A stretch of DNA of 64,000 bases from Gymnorhina tibicen (taxonomy: Eukaryota; Chordata; Aves; Passeriformes; Artamidae). The stretch is taken from NCBI GenBank assembly GCA_013399875.1, contig VXAZ01004636.1, forward strand, positions 2,364,596 through 2,428,595, in the 5' to 3' direction. Positions 22,301 to 35,800 of this stretch are shown here, one piece after another. The position numbers and the translations under genes were made by a program. Position 1 is the stretch's first letter. Each line of letters begins with the position of its first letter. The notes beneath the pieces were generated by a model, which made no database searches, had not been told where the DNA came from, and was given only the letters and a program-made list of their open reading frames with translations.

Positions 22301-25300
22301 CCTTGCCTTCTATTCTTAGAGAAAAAGCTCTGATTTAAAGATGTTGTCCAGCTAAGAGTTCAGCTGGACTCACCATCTTGAACTGAATTTCAGTTGTCTT
22401 AACTGTGTGGTTTAGAATATAGTGGTTGCCTCTTCTCTTGTAGCATGATTACAGTGTTTTAAACCCAGAGTACTTAGAAATAAGTCTATCTTTAAGGTTT
22501 TTTTTAAAGTTTTTTGCTCTTAAATTTGGAATTGTGAGACACACAAGATCTGGCTATATTATATTTATATAGAGACTTTAAACAAGACTTGTGCTTTTGC
22601 ATGTTTTTCCTATGCTTTTACATCAGTCACCGGTTTTGATTGCTGCAGCTGGCATGCAGTATCAAGTAAGTAAATTCAGCATAGTCTCAGTATAGCTAAT
22701 ATATTTGCTGCTTTTTAAATTCTTTCCTCCCTTTTATTTTCACTTAGTAATAGAATGACAAGAAAATAAGATCAATTTTGCACCGTATCACCAGATTTCT
22801 AAATGCAAAATCAGGCAGCTGGCCCATTTTCAGTCTAGTAAAAAGAAAATACTTACCTCTATGTTGTACAACAAAATAACATTTTTTGCTTTAAATGCAC
22901 TAAGCAAGACTTCAATTAGCAACTTTATGCCCATGTCTAGTTAAAACTTTTTGTGAACTTGGCCTGATGAGCTAAGGTAGGGGTGTATCTGTCCTGAGAC
23001 TTAACTGTTGGTTTCAGTGTGTGCTGAGCACAGACAGCACTTTCCCATGGCTGTATTGATGGTGGGTTTTTTATTAAGAAGATGGGATGAGCTGTGAACT
23101 CCCAGTGGCCATCTGTGAATGGGAGATACTATAGTAAGTGTGGGTGTGACTTGGACAATGTTCAGTTAGTTCATTTAGAAGGAAAGGTATCTGAAAATGG
23201 AGTATGGTTGAATTTTCAGAGAAGCCCCTTGGTGGGAGGTGACTGTGTTTTAGCATAACCAGAATGTCACATTTTTCTGTAACGCAGGTAGGATTCCTGG
23301 TGCTGTTAGCCATGCTGACCAGCCTAGGAAGGTTAACTGGTTGCTGTATTAGAATAGGTGAAGAATGGTCAACCACGTGTCCTCAGTAACAGTGCAGAGT
23401 CAGCCAGAGCATCAGAGGAGCTGATGGTGAGCTCAGACGATGGTGCAGTTAAACCAGAACCAACAGAGTGGTCTGCAGGGCATAGTCAGCAGGTCCTGTA
23501 GCTGAGGAAACTTCAGAGGTAAATATAGTAAAGAAAAGGGGTGGGGGGGTCTGCATCAGAACCAGGAATCCTCTCCAACATCAGCAAGTGTGCGGATGAG
23601 CCCAAAAGACCCTAGAACCATGCACATGGCTGGAACCACTACACTGTCTGTCCCAGGCCACATCATGCCTTCCATGTGACAGGGAAGTGGTGTAAGCGAT
23701 TACATTGCAACATCTGTGATTAAAGTGTTTTGCTATCCAAATTCATTTTGCCTCCATGCTGTTATTTGCTCTTCAACCACAACAACTCTTGAGAGAACCC
23801 AAAATATATTTGCTTACAAGGTGCATGTACCAAAAGGCAAAGAGAGAATTGATAGAAAGTTTTGCAGTGCCAAAATTTATACTTCTGTCACTCAAAATAA
23901 GCAAGCACGAGGTTTTAAAGTGGGTAAAGTTACTTACAAGTATTCAGCAATTGAGGCAAATGTGAATAGCAGGACTGCTTTAAAGATATCTAAAGATAAG
24001 GTTTATCTGCAGTTACAGTGCTGACAGTAACATTTCCAGCAAGAGAATAGAGTCCCTAAGTGACCACGACTGGATTTTGGTTTTGTTACGAAAAAAGTAA
24101 AACTTGCAAAGTCACAAGACCTGCAGGGAGGAGTGACAGTTTTGCTGACAAAAGGTAAAGACATTGTTTTTTCCAGTATGTTTTGCTGCACATTTGTTCT
24201 TGATGCATCATTCAGTTAACTGATCTGTAGGTTTCAAAAACAAAAAATAATAGGCAAGCAGTGTGATGTATAACCTTGTACTCACACAACCAAAGTAGGA
24301 ACTACCAAACATAAAGCTATTACAGCAACTTTTATTTTAAAGTTACTATCCAAAGATATCTAAAGGTATAGGAAGTTTCTGTAACATGCAGTTGTAATAA
24401 AGTGAGAATAAATTGATAAAGAGGAGCAAAATTTTTAAGAACAAATAGTTATGATTATGAATTAATTTTTAGTTAAAAATTTACCTCAAAACTCACTGTA
24501 ATTACCCCCTCTTAGTTTATGTGTTTCTTTCTAAAAATGGAGAACTTCTTTCTATTGGAAGTAACTTTGTGGTGGGGGTTCTTAGCTTTCGTATCAGAAA
24601 TTGGAATTGAGTTTGCCCATTGAGACAACAAGCAAAAAGCATTTGTCATTCAGGTAACTGCTTCTGTTTAACTCAACAGAATGACACAGAAAAATAACAT
24701 TTGAGGTACAGAAGTTTGCATAGTTAGAAGTTACAAACATCCTAAGTGTACAGTTAAATGGTCTTTTCTAGGATCTCTTTTATAGGATTTCTGAGCACAC
24801 TGCAAACATTAAGAAAGTAATGATTTCGTCCACTGGGATTATTTTTTGTGAGTACATGGTGGAGAAGATTTTTTTTATTTTTTTTTTTACTTTATGGGTC
24901 TGTGGTGGATCTCTAAAATCCTTTTAATCTCAATAACAACAGTTGTATGTTCTGCACACAAATGCAGGTAACAAAGTTGTTTGAGTCTAGTTATCATCTG
25001 AAATTTTTCCTATTGCTAAGCCTGTTTCTCAGCCAGACACAAGCTCCAGAAGATGCTGTTTCGGCAGCACTCCAGATCAGCCTTGAGAGCATTCTGAACT
25101 ACAGGCTCCAAGGTGTGCAGCGAGGTAAACCAAGCTCACTTCTGCTGGTGGTGTGCATTGGTCCTGTACTACTGTTTTAGGTCAAACAAATACAGGTTTA
25201 AACATTGTAGGGCGTTTTTATTGATTATTTCATGCCTACCAGCACTTCAGGACAGTGTGGGGTATTTTTCTAAAGAGAACATACAGCTACAGTGAGAAAT

Positions 25301-28300
25301 TGGAAACTCAAAGGAAATGCCTAAGACAGGTTTGGATTATTTGGCAGTGATATCACCTGGATACTTATATTAGAATTATTAGCAGAGAAATAGCTAATTA
25401 GATTTTTTTTCAAGTGCTTTGATAATTTAGGAGAAAAAGAATTTATTTGCAAATCATTGGGATTTGTGCTTCTAAAGGCTTTTAAAATACAATGTATAAA
25501 TTGTCATCATTACATTTCACAGGTAGATCTTCCCTGAGATTAGCAGGTAGTACAGAATTCTCAAATGTTTCGAAGATTCACATTAATGAGTCAGTGGTGG
25601 GTCATGTCACCTTTCCATGATGAATTTTCACAGCTATGAGAGTTAGAAACAGCTTTTTTTGAAATAAACTCATCTTAGCTGAGTTGTCAGTATGGCAACA
25701 GTGACGGCAAACAATAATCTCCTGAAAAGAGGAACTCTCCTAGACTCTTGTGAAAATGACTGAATGGTTTGACACGGCAGCAAATTCTGTGATGGAGAAT
25801 GTACAATATAGATTCAAGTGACCCAGCCCTCTTAAAAAACGCTACCAGTGGATGCTCACCCAGATCTTTACAGCCCATTGTTTGCCTGCACAAAAGTTTT
25901 AGATGACATATCATGCAGAACTTGCACTGAGGATAATTTGAAAACAGCCTCTTTTAATATACGCTGAAAAAAGAGTTTTCTAATGCTACAGAAACTGACA
26001 TAGAGGTGCATTGAAAAGTGTTAAAAATCGGTTGTAGCTTTAATGTGGGGGACAAAAATAGCAGTATCTTCTTGTTATTTCAGATTCTATAGCTGTAGGT
26101 TCTGTTCATGCACCCTTATCTAGCTCTAGAAATGGTTCCTGCTGAAAGGTTTTGTGGAGTATCAGTGTCAAAGATGGAACTGAGCAGCAACCTGACTATT
26201 GGTTTTTCACAGTTTGTATTGCCTACTCTGCTATCACGAAATGGATCTCTTGCCTTACATACAGATTATGTTGAACAGGCTATAGTCACCAGGAAAGCAA
26301 GAACAGACTTGGATAAGCATAAGCAGATAATGTTACAAGGAATAATGACCATTTCTGTTGTGAGAAGTTCTATCCCGCATTTCTTCTTGGCTTTCCATTT
26401 TCAAATAACTGAGTTACACAATCAGAGCCTCTCTACAGCTCTTCAAAAATTCAGGGCCAGAAGGAAAATGTTTCCTTTTAGTGCAGTAAATTTTGAAGGG
26501 GTTGCACAACACTGAAGTTATCTTTAAAATGGGGAGTGCTACCAAATGGACTTCTGTTGGTTTTTCTGCTTAATATTTAACATTACAAATCAAAAGGCTG
26601 TGCAGCACAGAGATATCCTCATTTTCTTTCAAAAGCCTTTTGACTTTCTTCTTTAACTGTACTTTGCTCCAGTGTTTGTTTGGGCTGCTAATAAAAAACA
26701 ATTATATATTGAGTAACATATAAGCAACCTCTTACGTAGATCTATAAAGAGATTTCCTGCTAATGGCTGTCAGTTCTGCAAGTGATCAAAAGGTTTTTGC
26801 AATACATTATGAAGAGACTTTTACCACAGGGTTCTGGCAGGATAACATGATCCCCAGATATAAAAGAATTTTTGCCATAACGCTGTAATAGATTGTTGTG
26901 TAATCATAGTAATGGAGTTTCTTAGGAAATTAGTCTTTTCCGGTTTCTTCCCTACATAACCTTTCAGCTGGTGGAGAGGCAATTTCAAAGACATGAGATC
27001 TTCTGTTTCATGAAAATGGGAGTCAGACAGGAGAGAGCCCTTATTACTCACCCTTTCATAAACATGTAATAATTTTTAAGACTCCAGTGACTCCAACCAC
27101 AAACTCCATTGAAACCACTGAAACTGGAGTTTCCTTAACTTTATTGCTTACAGGACTACTTCATTAATTTTGTAAGCAATCATTGCTGAAGTGTGTTGCA
27201 CTATTTTATTAAATTATATATAATGTTGACTACCCTGTAATTTTGGTGGCATTTGACCACCTTAAAATGAATTTGTGGTCTGATCTCATTTTGATTTGAA
27301 CATCATAGTCACAAAGTTTGTGAACTGAAATAATTTTAGAACCTGAAATGTTCTCAGACACAATGGGTTTGAGGCGGTCTGAATTGCTGATAGCAGTTCC
27401 TTCACAGGTAACACTGTTTCATAAATCAGCTTGTTTGCATTTAAGCATGGGGTTAGTTTATTCAGCCTCACTTTCTGTACAGATTGTTTCCCAAATAATG
27501 CAAACAAGCTCAGTAACAATGAGTTCATGACAATTCCATGTCTGTCTAGAAAAGGGGGAGGATTCTAAGAGTTTTTATAGAGTAACTTAAGTCCATTTAT
27601 TTCTTATATCTTCTATTAGTATCTCCTTCCTGAATTGCCACTTAAGATGACTTCAAGGCTTTTCCTTCTTCAGTGGAGACAGTATACCAAACTGTAAGTC
27701 TGACTGTCTCATGATCAATAACACAGCAAAGTGATCTAACAACTGTCATCTCTGATTTTCACTGCGGCTGTGCAAAGTACTTCAGGTAACGCTGATTCTG
27801 ATGTAGCTGTCAGTACTGCTACACATCTCCTGAACTCTCTGTACAACAGTGGCCTGTCCCTATGTGATGAAAAATAACTTTTATCCTTCCTAGCCTTTAA
27901 AACAATATTATCAGCTTCCTTCAGCTTATCTCTTAAAGATTTGAAGTCCAGAAAATAACATGTAAGATGGTTAATTTGGGGAGAAAGTGCTCTTCTAGTG
28001 CTTTATATACCTTAATCTCTGGATCAGGTCCTCTACCTGATTTGGCGCTCTCAGATTCTCCTTTTACATGCTGAGCGCCAGCTTGGACTCTGACCTCTCT
28101 GACAGGAGTTTTCAGAAGGTAATGAATTTTTCTGGTTTGTGTTCTAATAGCCATTGTAACATGATTTCTCTTTGCCTTCTCACCTTATGCAACTTTAGCC
28201 ACCTACCTTTTCTTCTCTGTCCCACTGTGCTTTTGTCTACATTGATACAAAGTACACACAGTTTTTTCTGACACTAGAGCATGTAGTAGACATCCTAGGT

Positions 28301-29681
28301 ATAGGAGCTTATTCAGCATTTCCTCTGCACCTCTTTTTACACATCTCCAGATTGTTTATTTCGGAGATAAGAAGTATCTGGTTTGCATTTTCTCTCCTTT
28401 CCATTAGTGAAGTTTTCTCAGCTAATCTTCCCTTCAATACAACCTTATAAATCCCATATAATGACCTGCTTGGTAATGTGCCATTATGGAAACATCTGAT
28501 TTTTGCTGGTTTCAGCCTCCAGTGCTAGAAATAACTTGAAAAGAAAATTGTTCAGCTCACATTTTCTATGCCTCCGACCAACCAGACATTCTCTTTGTGT
28601 TGTGAAGGCAAAAAAAAAGACATGGACCATGGCAGGTGGCCTCTCTTTGAGTAAGAGAATCCTGTAAGGGACCAAAGTGTGGTATATAATGTGTTAGTAT
28701 GATCAACAGCTGCTTGTGTGAATAAAAGAAATAAATCTTTGGAGAGGGCAGCATTTTTTCAGCCAAGACAGCTGTCTGGATAATATTTTGTGTCAGAAAC
28801 TGACCTGATGAACAAAATTCCTGACTTCTGCTATCTGAACTATCAACTGGAACATTTAAGGTAAGGTTTAAATTTCCTCAGGAGTGAGATTTTCAGAAGA
28901 AAGCCAGACAAAATTAAAAACCATCAAGGAAGATGTCTTGCTTAATATTAAGAATGTACACCAAACTCTGCCTAAAAAACTTTTTTAACCATTATCAATC
29001 TCTTTTCTTAATATTTCCCTTTAATTTGAATTAAAATTGTGTGCCAGGAGGCTGGTCAATAAAATACCAGTGGTAGCTCATGCTGATGTTGTCTTACAAT
29101 TAAAAAAAAAAAAGGTAAGTATTAGGTGGGAGAAAGGTAGGGTTTTTTTCCCCTGCATCTGATAAGGGTATCTGAAACAAGCCAAAGTCTGGACATGTAT
29201 CACAAATATCAATTTTGAAACCATGGAGTCAAGACAGTCTTCAGCTCCTCTGGAGAAATCCTGTGAAAAATGAAAAACCCCTATCAAAAATTCACAGTAT
29301 CACCTCATGCTAAAACCCTGTGATATCTCATATTCTCTGTGCAGTGAAAAAAAAAATTACTGTATTTTATATATTTCCCATGTAGTAAAACCCAAAATTA
29401 TCTCATGCATCTACCTGTGTGTTACTGAAAACCATAAAAAACCTTACAGAATTCAAACATAAATTATAGTGATTTCTGTATAATTGATACAGCTTTAAAA
29501 ATACATAGGAACTCCATTAAGTGGAACTGTTTATGTCTTAGATGTAGTCTTCTCCAACATGTTAGCCTCCTATTTCAGTCAACTTTCTTCTCTCATCTTG
29601 CTTACCATGTCACCCTCTACAACTTAGATTCTTAGGGTTGCTCTGCATGTTGTTTCCCCACCATTCTTCCACTCCAATGCT
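22301..29681. other. Intergenic region between convergent FBXO22 and NRG4
   Basis: AT-rich sequence with no recognised gene. It may include the NRG4 3' UTR or a short last NRG4 exon read on the minus strand, but neither can be placed. An exon-like block on the plus strand is at 25033-25124. The 135-codon open frame at 26108-26515 has no recognisable domain. No interspersed repeat was identified. Confidence 0.6.
25033..25124 (+). other. Exon-like block of unknown origin
   Basis: A strong polypyrimidine tract and acceptor (gcctgtttctcag) precede 92 bp. They are open in one frame as QTQAPEDAVSAALQISLESI and then LNYRLQGVQR, and end at a good donor (cgag then gtaaac). Base composition is richer in GC than its surroundings. 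No partner exon was identified and I do not recognise the peptide. It may be a cryptic exon or chance. Confidence 0.2.
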
Positions 29682-29794
29682 TTACGCTGTTGTTATTTCT
29701 GAAAAATAAACAAAACACATGACTTTAATTAACAAAACCTTCCTCCCCCCCTTTCCTTGTGGAGTCCGATCATTTAATTTCAAACTGTACTCAC

Positions 29795-29874
29795 TGTTGC
29801 AGCCATTGCTGCTTGTAATTTCAACTAGGTCGGCACCACACTCTGAAGAATTTGTCCTTGGAATGGAAACTTTC
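29795..29874 (-). CDS. NRG4: NRG4 cytoplasmic-tail exon (3' end ambiguous)
   Basis: On the minus strand the acceptor ttcttatggtcag precedes (R)KVSIPRTNSSECGADLVEI and then TSSNGCN. Aligned without gaps to the human tail it keeps K, R, S, LVE and TSS positions. A consensus donor (a then gtgagt) interrupts the serine codon at 29795. If it is not spliced, the frame runs on to a stop at 29682-29684, adding 35 residues unlike the human end HEQH. Both options are possible. Confidence 0.8.
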
Positions 29875-32800
29875 CTGACCATAAGAAACAAAAAAGAGAC
29901 AACAGAGAGAGAGAGAAAAATACACACAGAGTGAAAAAAGTTATCAGGGAAGAGACAAATTAATGGAATGATGTTTCCATTGAAAAAAGTGACACAGATC
30001 TTCTCCAGTTACTTTCTAATTAACACTCATTGATTTTGAGAAGCATGTATTCGAGGGAGAAGAACAGAGGGCAGTACAGCATTTGGAACTACATGGCTTC
30101 TCTCCTGAAGGTAATGTTCCTGTTTGTCTGATTTCTTAGGTCTTTATTTAAACAATTAGTAAATAGCACATAATTATTTATCAGTTCTCTTAGTGTTTGG
30201 AAATGATGTGAAATTTTCCACACTTTGTTGAGGAGAAGCAAATCTTGTAAATGGAGCTGATCAGTTGCTGTCTAGTTCCCTTTCTTTTAATAGTAATCAG
30301 GCATCTGCTCTCTTGAGAAGAGTCATGAGCTATTCTCTGTTCTGTCCAGTTTGTGTCCTGTGGTGATGTAACACCTCCACAAAGTCTGTTGTCTTGGACA
30401 GCTTAAATGGCTTTATTCCTAGACCCTGTTGTTTTGGCTGGCTGAGTTCCTGTTCATCAATATTACACTTACCTTACAGGTAATTTGGCATTTCAGCATG
30501 CACTTACTATGAAATACAGAAACAAATTGCAGATTTATTTTAGTTTTCCCTAGGGTTTGCTCTTTTCCTCTGAGCTATATATGTGGCATTTAGGCTTCTC
30601 TATGCCTTTAAAGAAAAGCTGGCTCATGTGGCATCTATTCTCATCAGCTACATTTCTTCTTATTCTTCCAGTAATCCTCGTACAATATGTTTCTGGAGGA
30701 AGAAGACCAGATGGACCTGGTCTGATAGGTGAATTGCTGGAAGCAAAATATGCCATTTGTTCCTCAGTACCAGTGTAATAGCAGGGATTTTTGTACACTT
30801 ACTTTCCTGTTTTGCCCATGTCAGAAGGGCAAGCTCTATCAGTACTGTTTGTTGGAGAGGGTGGGGGGGTTGTTTCAAGATGGAGAGCAGCTAGATCTGC
30901 ATTTGCCCTGCCTCCATGCACTCTGCAGATTAGAAAAAATAAATCATCAGCTGATAAAAATGTGATGACTCAGCTAAATGTAAAAGGAGAATTATTTCCC
31001 ACTGTTCACCCAGAGCTTTCGTATGCAGCCCTACTCTTTTATGGATTACTTTCACTGTTAGTTATGATCTAGTTTTATAAGCAGAGCAATGAAATCCTTT
31101 CTCTCCACCCTTGTATATTGAATGGATTTACTTCTAGGGGAGCATTAAATGCACTTGCACATGCTTGGTCCTCAAATGTGCCCCAAATAGCCTGAGAGAA
31201 AGAAAACTTGGAAAGGAAGGGAGATACAAGTGATGATACAGACAAGAAAGTAGAGCACTAAGTTCCTATATTCGAAAAGATTTGATGTATAATTTTAGGA
31301 ATTCAGTTTCCTTGTCCTGAACTTCAATTAGTATCTCCTCTTCTGCACCCCTCCAGATTACATTACCGTTTATACTAAAACCCCACTAGAACCCTCTGCT
31401 GAAAGAGCCATGGAAATGCTTGCTAACACAGTATCAGGGAAAAGACTTCCTGCTTTCTGATGGTAGATCAAATGTCTTTGTTAATAAACTGGAATAGTGG
31501 ACACTTTAGCACAGTATGTCTCTTAACATTTTAAACTTAATATATCCTGTCAGGAGGCCAAGTCAAAGATGATGCAAACTCTCAGCTAACCCTTATAAGC
31601 CCTACTTCCACCCTCTTCTAAGATACAGGTGATACATCAAGTTTGAGAAAAAAAGTCTAGATTAATGACAGCTCTTAGCAATAATCCTCATTCACTCAGC
31701 TGAAAAGATGGGAGTAGATTAAAGTATCCACTTGAGACTCCTCACGTGTTGGTTGCTTCAGCCAAGAGATAAGGACTTACAGATGTAAAGTGTTTCATTT
31801 ATAGATGAGTTCTCTAGCAGATGATCATCCTACATCAGCCTCTGGAGTGTAAAGGTAAGACAAGACAATTTTTAGCCAGTTAGGTTCTTTTATCTGTACT
31901 AAAGAAGTTGATAATGGTTTTATGAGATTTCCCAAGTTAGTCTGATATGTAAGATAGGGTTCAAGGGCAACTATGTTATGACTGAGTTGTTGCCCTTCTT
32001 ACTTTGCTAATAAAGAGGCACCACTACTTGTTCTGCCAGTTAGGTAAAGCTTGAGTAAAGAGAAGTTGAGGTTCCAACTGTCTAATAAAAGAACTTGCAC
32101 AGACCTGTCATTGCTGTCACTCTAAGCTTCTGTACTTAGACCATAAAACTCAAAAGATTGTCTCCAGCTTTCCCCTAATTTTACTGTATGTGAGAGAAAA
32201 GGGATCTTTTAACACATTACTCTCTGAAGACATTTTTCCTTTTCTCAGAGGCAATTTTACTTCTAAAGAAATACTGTCTGTATCTCTATGAGACGTGAAC
32301 AATTTTTTTATTAAGTTAGTTAAAGCTGTATTTTGTTCTAATAACTTTATAGTAATTTGCAAATGTTCTTTAGCAAACAACTGCTGTGGTATTCCATGGC
32401 TAAGCAGGATTAATTTAACTAAAATTGCTAATGTGGGGGTATCCTTTACAACAAGGGGTTTTTTTATACCACCTGTTTTATCAAATGCTCTCTATCTCTT
32501 CTAAATACATTCATCTGTGGGAGAAGCTGGCATTCAGTGGGTTTCCATGACAGCAGCTGAGGTAAAACTAGACCAGCTATTCCAAAGGTCGCTCATTGAA
32601 AGGCACAGATCAGAAAGTTTGATTTGGCAATGTGACCATGGGAGCACAAAGAATAGAATTGCAAGAACCTTTGGTTACCATAACCAAGGAGAAATGCAGT
32701 ATAGGAGAAAAGGAAGAGGCTGCAAGTCTGTGATGGCAAAGAATTACAGGGGGTATTAGTTGCCTTACAGTGGCATAGACATGCATAAACACGTATTAAT

Positions 32801-35800
32801 GGTATATGACCAAATGAGTTCTTACAAAAAGTGCTGTACTCTAAAAATAAAGAGGGGACATAGGAAGTTGACTTGCATTGCAGATGAAGATGATAAGTTT
32901 GTTTGGGTTTGGTATAAGTGTGGTGATATATGCACAGCATCAAATAGTTGCCTCAATCCCAGTTACTGCTTATGTGTTTTCATTCCAAATCCTAATATGT
33001 CTAAAATGCTACTAAAACCAACCCTGCAGCACTTCCTGTCTAGCACTGACATTTTCCTTCTACTCAAACATGGATCATCCTGGACAAGTTAGTTAGCTCT
33101 ATGATTTGTCCTAAATGCTAGTAAACATCTACCTGGAAGTATCCTTCAATTTCATTCTTTCCTTAGTTTTCCTTTTTAGACCAGGAGTGGTAGAGGAATT
33201 AGGAGCTAATGGCACCAGTTGCTTTGGTTGCCACCTCAGTAAGAACAGTTTCTGATCCATAAGCACTTTGTTAATCTACTTCTCAGTCTTCGGACAACAT
33301 AAGGTAGACTAATAGTTTAAAATGTTAGCACTAACTCTATCTAGACTGTAAAATCTCAGATATGGGTGTACTATGTGTATTTTTTACAAAGCAACTATAA
33401 GTAATAGCTTAGAAATGACACTGAGAAAACTTCAAGCCAGGAAGTAAATATTACAAGCAACAACTTGAGACATCCACATTCATTATGTTGAATAACCATA
33501 CAACCTTATGGATAATTCATTACATACTTTTACATTCAAATAATTAGTACATGATTACCAGAAGAAATTTCTACTTGATTGAATAGCTTCAGCCTTATGA
33601 ATCACTTTTACCTGCAAAGGAAGTAGAATGCTCCAATTACAAGAACTCCTAGAAGAAGAAGGGAAGCCAAGAAAGCTGCAAACAGGTCACCTTTTGTTTG
33701 GGACTTGATGCTGGGCAGTAGAACTTCCTCACAACGAGCTCCTGTGTAATTCTCAACACACCTGGGAAACCAAGTTGTATTTGGATTAGATGGTAGCTTG
33801 TCATCTACCATGAAAAGCACAAAGGCTTTTTCTGGATAGAGAACTTGTTATGACACAATTCAAAAGTTTTATTTGCTTCACAGCAAGTTTTCTTACAGAA
33901 TTTCCTCTCACTTTGTATTTCTGGAATAAAGGGAATTAGGCATGTTGGGCATCAAGTTTACATTCTGATCCATACTGCTTTTATATATTAAGTTTAATAT
34001 ATTCATCACTGAGAGATTTAATTAATTAAGCCTACTTCTTTAGTGTTAACTGTGTCATCCCACTGGTTCTCACACAGTAGTCATGCTTTCTTTTCCCCGT
34101 TTCAGGTAACTTTCTGGCTTCCTTTGTTGAAGATAGTACTGTCAGCTAAAGAGATCGAGGAAATGGGAATTCACTGAGACACAGTACAGCTTAAACTGCA
34201 GTTTAGGTAGTGTAATAATTCATGCCAGGACATGTTACATGCTTGGTGAATAATCCCCTCTTGGAGAGACCTAGGTAAAAGTCTTCTCTACTATGCTTAT
34301 TTTATGTGTTGAGCTTCTGAAAACTTCTTCTGAAGAAAGGATTAAAATGAATATGGTATTTTACCATGGTAAAATGGTATGATATTTTACTAAAAATAAA
34401 TACAATTAATGGATTAGTAATTCTTATTCAGTCAAAAATAGGTAGGTTGAAGCTAAACTAATCTTCATTTGTTATGTATTTTGCACTTATTCTGCTAAAT
34501 TTTCTTAAGGAATTGATTTCATTACAGAAAATGGAAAGCACTTCTTTCAATATCTACATTCTGCGTGTATTTTTTATATATGTAAATTAGCTTCTCTCTA
34601 TTTGTATTACTAAAGATCTTGCTCCTTCTTGCTATTTCTGGCACTGAAGTCATAATAATCTGTGACATAAGCAATTTCAGGCTCCAGCTGAGAAAAATGG
34701 GCTAAACTCTGCAACATACTTGAAGTTCTCAACTGCCATTGGCAGCTGCAAGGTATAATTTCAGATGAGGGATAAGAAGGTGGAGTGGGGAGGAACTGCC
34801 AAAAGAAGAATGTTTAGCATATCTAAGACCAAAGCATCCCTGTGAGTTTTCTGCCACGACACCTGATGTGACTCCCACTACACTTTCTGTAGGTTATGGA
34901 CCAGTATTTCAGTACTGCTTGCCTAAACCACTGCACAAACAGTTACTACCCTTTTATTTTAATTCCATGTCTTTGGAAATATAATGGAAGATTTAGACAC
35001 TAAAAAAAGACATCTAATTATCGTCATATATTAAAGCTATGCAACTGATCAAACAGACACCATTTACTAAGGACAATCTGAGACTTTTCAAAGTCATGAT
35101 GTTTCACTGCTGGGAGAAGCAAGGGTAGGCAGACTGCTCTGATTGCTTGAGATAATGTTCCAGATATTTATTCTAAGTGTAGTGGCTTTTCAGTGGCCTA
35201 TTTCTGAAATACTGTAGAATACTTTAAGAATAGAAGTGTAGTTTGAGTGGTGCATTGTTCTCTAGCAAGTGAGAGAGAAATGCTTTGGAGAGCTGAATAG
35301 AGTAACAGGGACAGAAAATGGAATAAGAAATTCATAGGAGTATTTTTGAATAGCAATGAAAACTGGAGAATAATGCAAGGCTAAAATGATACAGGAAGAA
35401 AAAAAAAAGGTTTTGGCATCAAAATAATGCTCATGGAAAAGTTCTAAAGAATGAGTATAAAGGGAGTCAGTCAGTAGCCCAAAGAGCAAAATGAAGCAGG
35501 AGGAAGAACAGACAGTTGTAGCTGCAGAGAGTTGCATACAGGATCAGGTAAAGGATGAGGGTTACTGAACTGTTGTGATACAGTAGAGTGAGTTGGTGTG
35601 CACAGTGCATGGAGCTGTGTTCATGTTCTGCAAAAGACCGTAGGAAAAAAATTGGGAATGTGTTGACAGCATAGCAAAAAGGTCACTGAGATTGTAGCAC
35701 TTCCTACTAAACAGAAAACAGAACCAGACGCTTAAGGTAGTCACAAGTCTTTAAGAGGGAATGGAGCTTGAAGGTCTAAGATGGTAAGGGGAAAACTACA

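Noticed and set aside
26082..26112. Possible short last NRG4 exon on the minus strand, because the reverse complement reads His-Glu-Gln near 26110
   Set aside because: No acceptor in the needed phase precedes it, so it cannot join the serine codon split at 29795.
26108..26515. 135-codon plus-strand open frame with ATG
   Set aside because: No recognisable domain, no splice or promoter context, and a few frames of this length are expected by chance in 64 kb on six frames.
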